From NCBI GenBank assembly GCA_947302185.1, contig CAMYVI010000158.1, positions 1-6,098 on the forward strand: a stretch of DNA of 6,098 nt, read 5' to 3'. The first letter of the stretch is position 1. Each line of letters starts with the position of its first letter. Both the position numbers and the translations under genes were made by a program. Below, piece after piece: positions 4,967 through 6,098 of the stretch. Origin of the DNA: an uncultured Lachnospiraceae bacterium. GTDB taxonomy: Bacteria; Bacillota_A; Clostridia; Lachnospirales; Lachnospiraceae. The notes beneath the pieces were generated by a model, which saw only the letters and a list, made by a program, of their open reading frames with translations, was not told the origin of the DNA and did not search any database.

Positions 4967-6098
4967 ATGAAAAAAGTTCTCTTAGTTGCCGTCAACGCCA
5001 AATATATACATTCCTGTCCCGCCGTCTACAGCCTCCGAGCGTCATCCGGCCATGCCGAGTCTGTGCAGATCGCCGAGTTCACGATCAATGACCGGTATCA
5101 GGATATATTGGCCGGAATTCTGGCATATCACGCGGATATCATCGGTTTTTCCTGCTACATCTGGAACACGCAGATCGTGACAGATCTGGTCGCCGATATC
5201 CGGGCTCTGCTCGGCGATAAAGTTATCCTTTATGCCGGCGGTCCCGAGGCCTCTTATGGTCCGGAGACGTTTCTTGGATCCTGCGATTTTGTGATGGGCG
5301 GGGAAGGGGAGAAGCCGTTTGCTATGCTGTTGGATGCTGTGTCTGCGTTGGACAGGGAGAAAACAGATGCAGCGCGGAAAAGACCGGATGACCCGGAGCA
5401 GCATGGGCTCCGGGAATTTATCCGAACTCTTCCCGGAGCTGTGTGGAAGGATGGAGAGCGGCTTGCTTATAATCCGATTACCCAGAGCGTATGCCCGGAT
5501 ATGGACGCAATCCCCTTTCTCTATGATAATATTAAGCTGTTCGACAACCGCATCATCTATTACGAATCGAGCCGCGGCTGCCCGTTCCGATGCACTTACT
5601 GCCTGTCGTCCATTGATAAGACGGTACGCTTCCGCAACATGGAGACCGTAAAGCGTGAACTTCAGTTTTTTATCGATCACAAGGTTCCGCAGGTCAAGTT
5701 TGTGGACCGGACATTCAACTGCATAAGAAAGCGGGCGATGGAGATCTGGCAGTACATTGCTGACCATGACAATGGAATCACGAACTTCCATTTTGAGATA
5801 GGGGCGGACCTTCTCGGAGAGGAAGAGATTCTGCTTCTTAAGGGACTGCGGCCTGCTCTGATTCAGCTGGAGATCGGGATCCAGTCGACCAATCCGAAGA
5901 CCGTGGAGGCAATACAGCGGACGATGGATTTTGACAGGCTGCGAAAAAACGTGCTTGCTCTTCGGGAAACTGGAAATATAAACCTTCATGTCGACCTCAT
6001 AGCGGGTCTGCCGCATGAAGGGCTGGATTCATTTGCACGATCGTTCAACGATGTGTACGCGCTGCACGCAGACCAGCTGCAGCTCGGATTCCTCAAAG
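4967..6098 (+). CDS. B12-binding-domain radical SAM protein, N-terminal part (3' truncated by window)
   Basis: An open frame of 377 codons that runs off the right edge without a stop. The N-terminal domain (about 2-125) looks like a cobalamin-binding Rossmann domain: KKVLLVAVNAKYIHS, IAEFTINDR, DIIGFSCYIWNTQIV, YAGGPEASYGPE and GGEGEKPF (111-118). It lacks the DxHxxG motif, so any cobalamin would be bound base-off without a histidine ligand. A linker of about 75 residues follows. The radical SAM core then begins with SSRGC205-PFR-C209-TY-C212, the CxxxCxxC motif for the 4Fe-4S cluster, with KFVDRTFN, EIGIQSTNP and DLIAGLPHEG further on. This pattern recalls clostridial proteins that carry a C-terminal DUF4080 domain, which here would lie beyond the window. 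The reaction is unknown. The ATG has GGAG at 4954-4957, nine bases upstream. No terminator separates it from the HAD gene 53 bases before, so co-transcription is possible. Confidence 0.93.
   Translation, partial: MKKVLLVAVNAKYIHSCPAVYSLRASSGHAESVQIAEFTINDRYQDILAGILAYHADIIGFSCYIWNTQIVTDLVADIRALLGDKVILYAGGPEASYGPETFLGSCDFVMGGEGEKPFAMLLDAVSALDREKTDAARKRPDDPEQHGLREFIRTLPGAVWKDGERLAYNPITQSVCPDMDAIPFLYDNIKLFDNRIIYYESSRGCPFRCTYCLSSIDKTVRFRNMETVKRELQFFIDHKVPQVKFVDRTFNCIRKRAMEIWQYIADHDNGITNFHFEIGADLLGEEEILLLKGLRPALIQLEIGIQSTNPKTVEAIQRTMDFDRLRKNVLALRETGNINLHVDLIAGLPHEGLDSFARSFNDVYALHADQLQLGFLK

Noticed and set aside
5319..5651. A 110-codon + strand frame inside the radical SAM gene
   Set aside because: It is out of frame with the real gene, and the CxxxCxxC motif is only read in the other frame.
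5042..6016. A 324-codon open frame on the minus strand
   Set aside because: It lies wholly opposite the radical SAM gene, whose + strand protein has a full set of family motifs. The minus-strand translation shows no recognisable domain.

Overview
The window looks like an ordinary chromosomal stretch from a low-to-mid GC Firmicute, most likely a clostridial or Lachnospiraceae-type anaerobe. The reasons are the strong GGAGG-type ribosome binding sites, the sigma-A-like promoter spacing, a [NiFe]-hydrogenase maturation gene, and a radical SAM protein of a type common in Clostridia. The genus cannot be named from this sequence. All seven genes lie on the + strand and coding density is high; no gap between genes exceeds about 125 bases. 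I see no tRNA, rRNA, CRISPR array, insertion sequence or phage gene.

Layout: (1) 1-596 is the 3' part of hypE, whose protein ends in the Pro-Arg-Ile-Cys tail that carries the cyanide-ligand precursor. (2) 597-696 is a short gap with a good promoter (642-670), and a perfect 7-base inverted repeat (646-672) lies over it. (3) 697-3550 is a three-gene operon: a GtrA-family membrane protein, a GtrB/DPM1-like polyprenyl-phosphate glycosyltransferase with two membrane helices, and a large polytopic membrane protein resembling DUF6056/GtrC-type glycosyltransferases. It ends at a strong hairpin terminator (3558-3597). (4) 3673-4913 is a YbaK/EbsC-family (ProX-like) aminoacyl-tRNA editing protein, overlapped by a Cof-type HAD phosphatase. 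A second perfect inverted repeat (3643-3662) lies in front of this pair and reaches into the ribosome binding site. (5) 4967-6098 is the 5' part of a B12-binding-domain radical SAM protein that runs off the window.

How the genes work together: only the Gtr-like trio forms a clear functional unit. The expected scheme is that the GtrB-like enzyme loads a sugar onto undecaprenyl phosphate on the cytoplasmic face, the GtrA-like protein helps move it across the membrane, and the polytopic protein transfers the sugar to a cell-surface polymer outside. The acceptor and the sugar cannot be read from the sequence. The editing protein and HAD phosphatase are translationally linked, but no shared pathway is evident. 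I did not find a clearly novel system. The most interesting points are the compact, self-contained glycosylation cassette and the two inverted repeats at the starts of transcription units.
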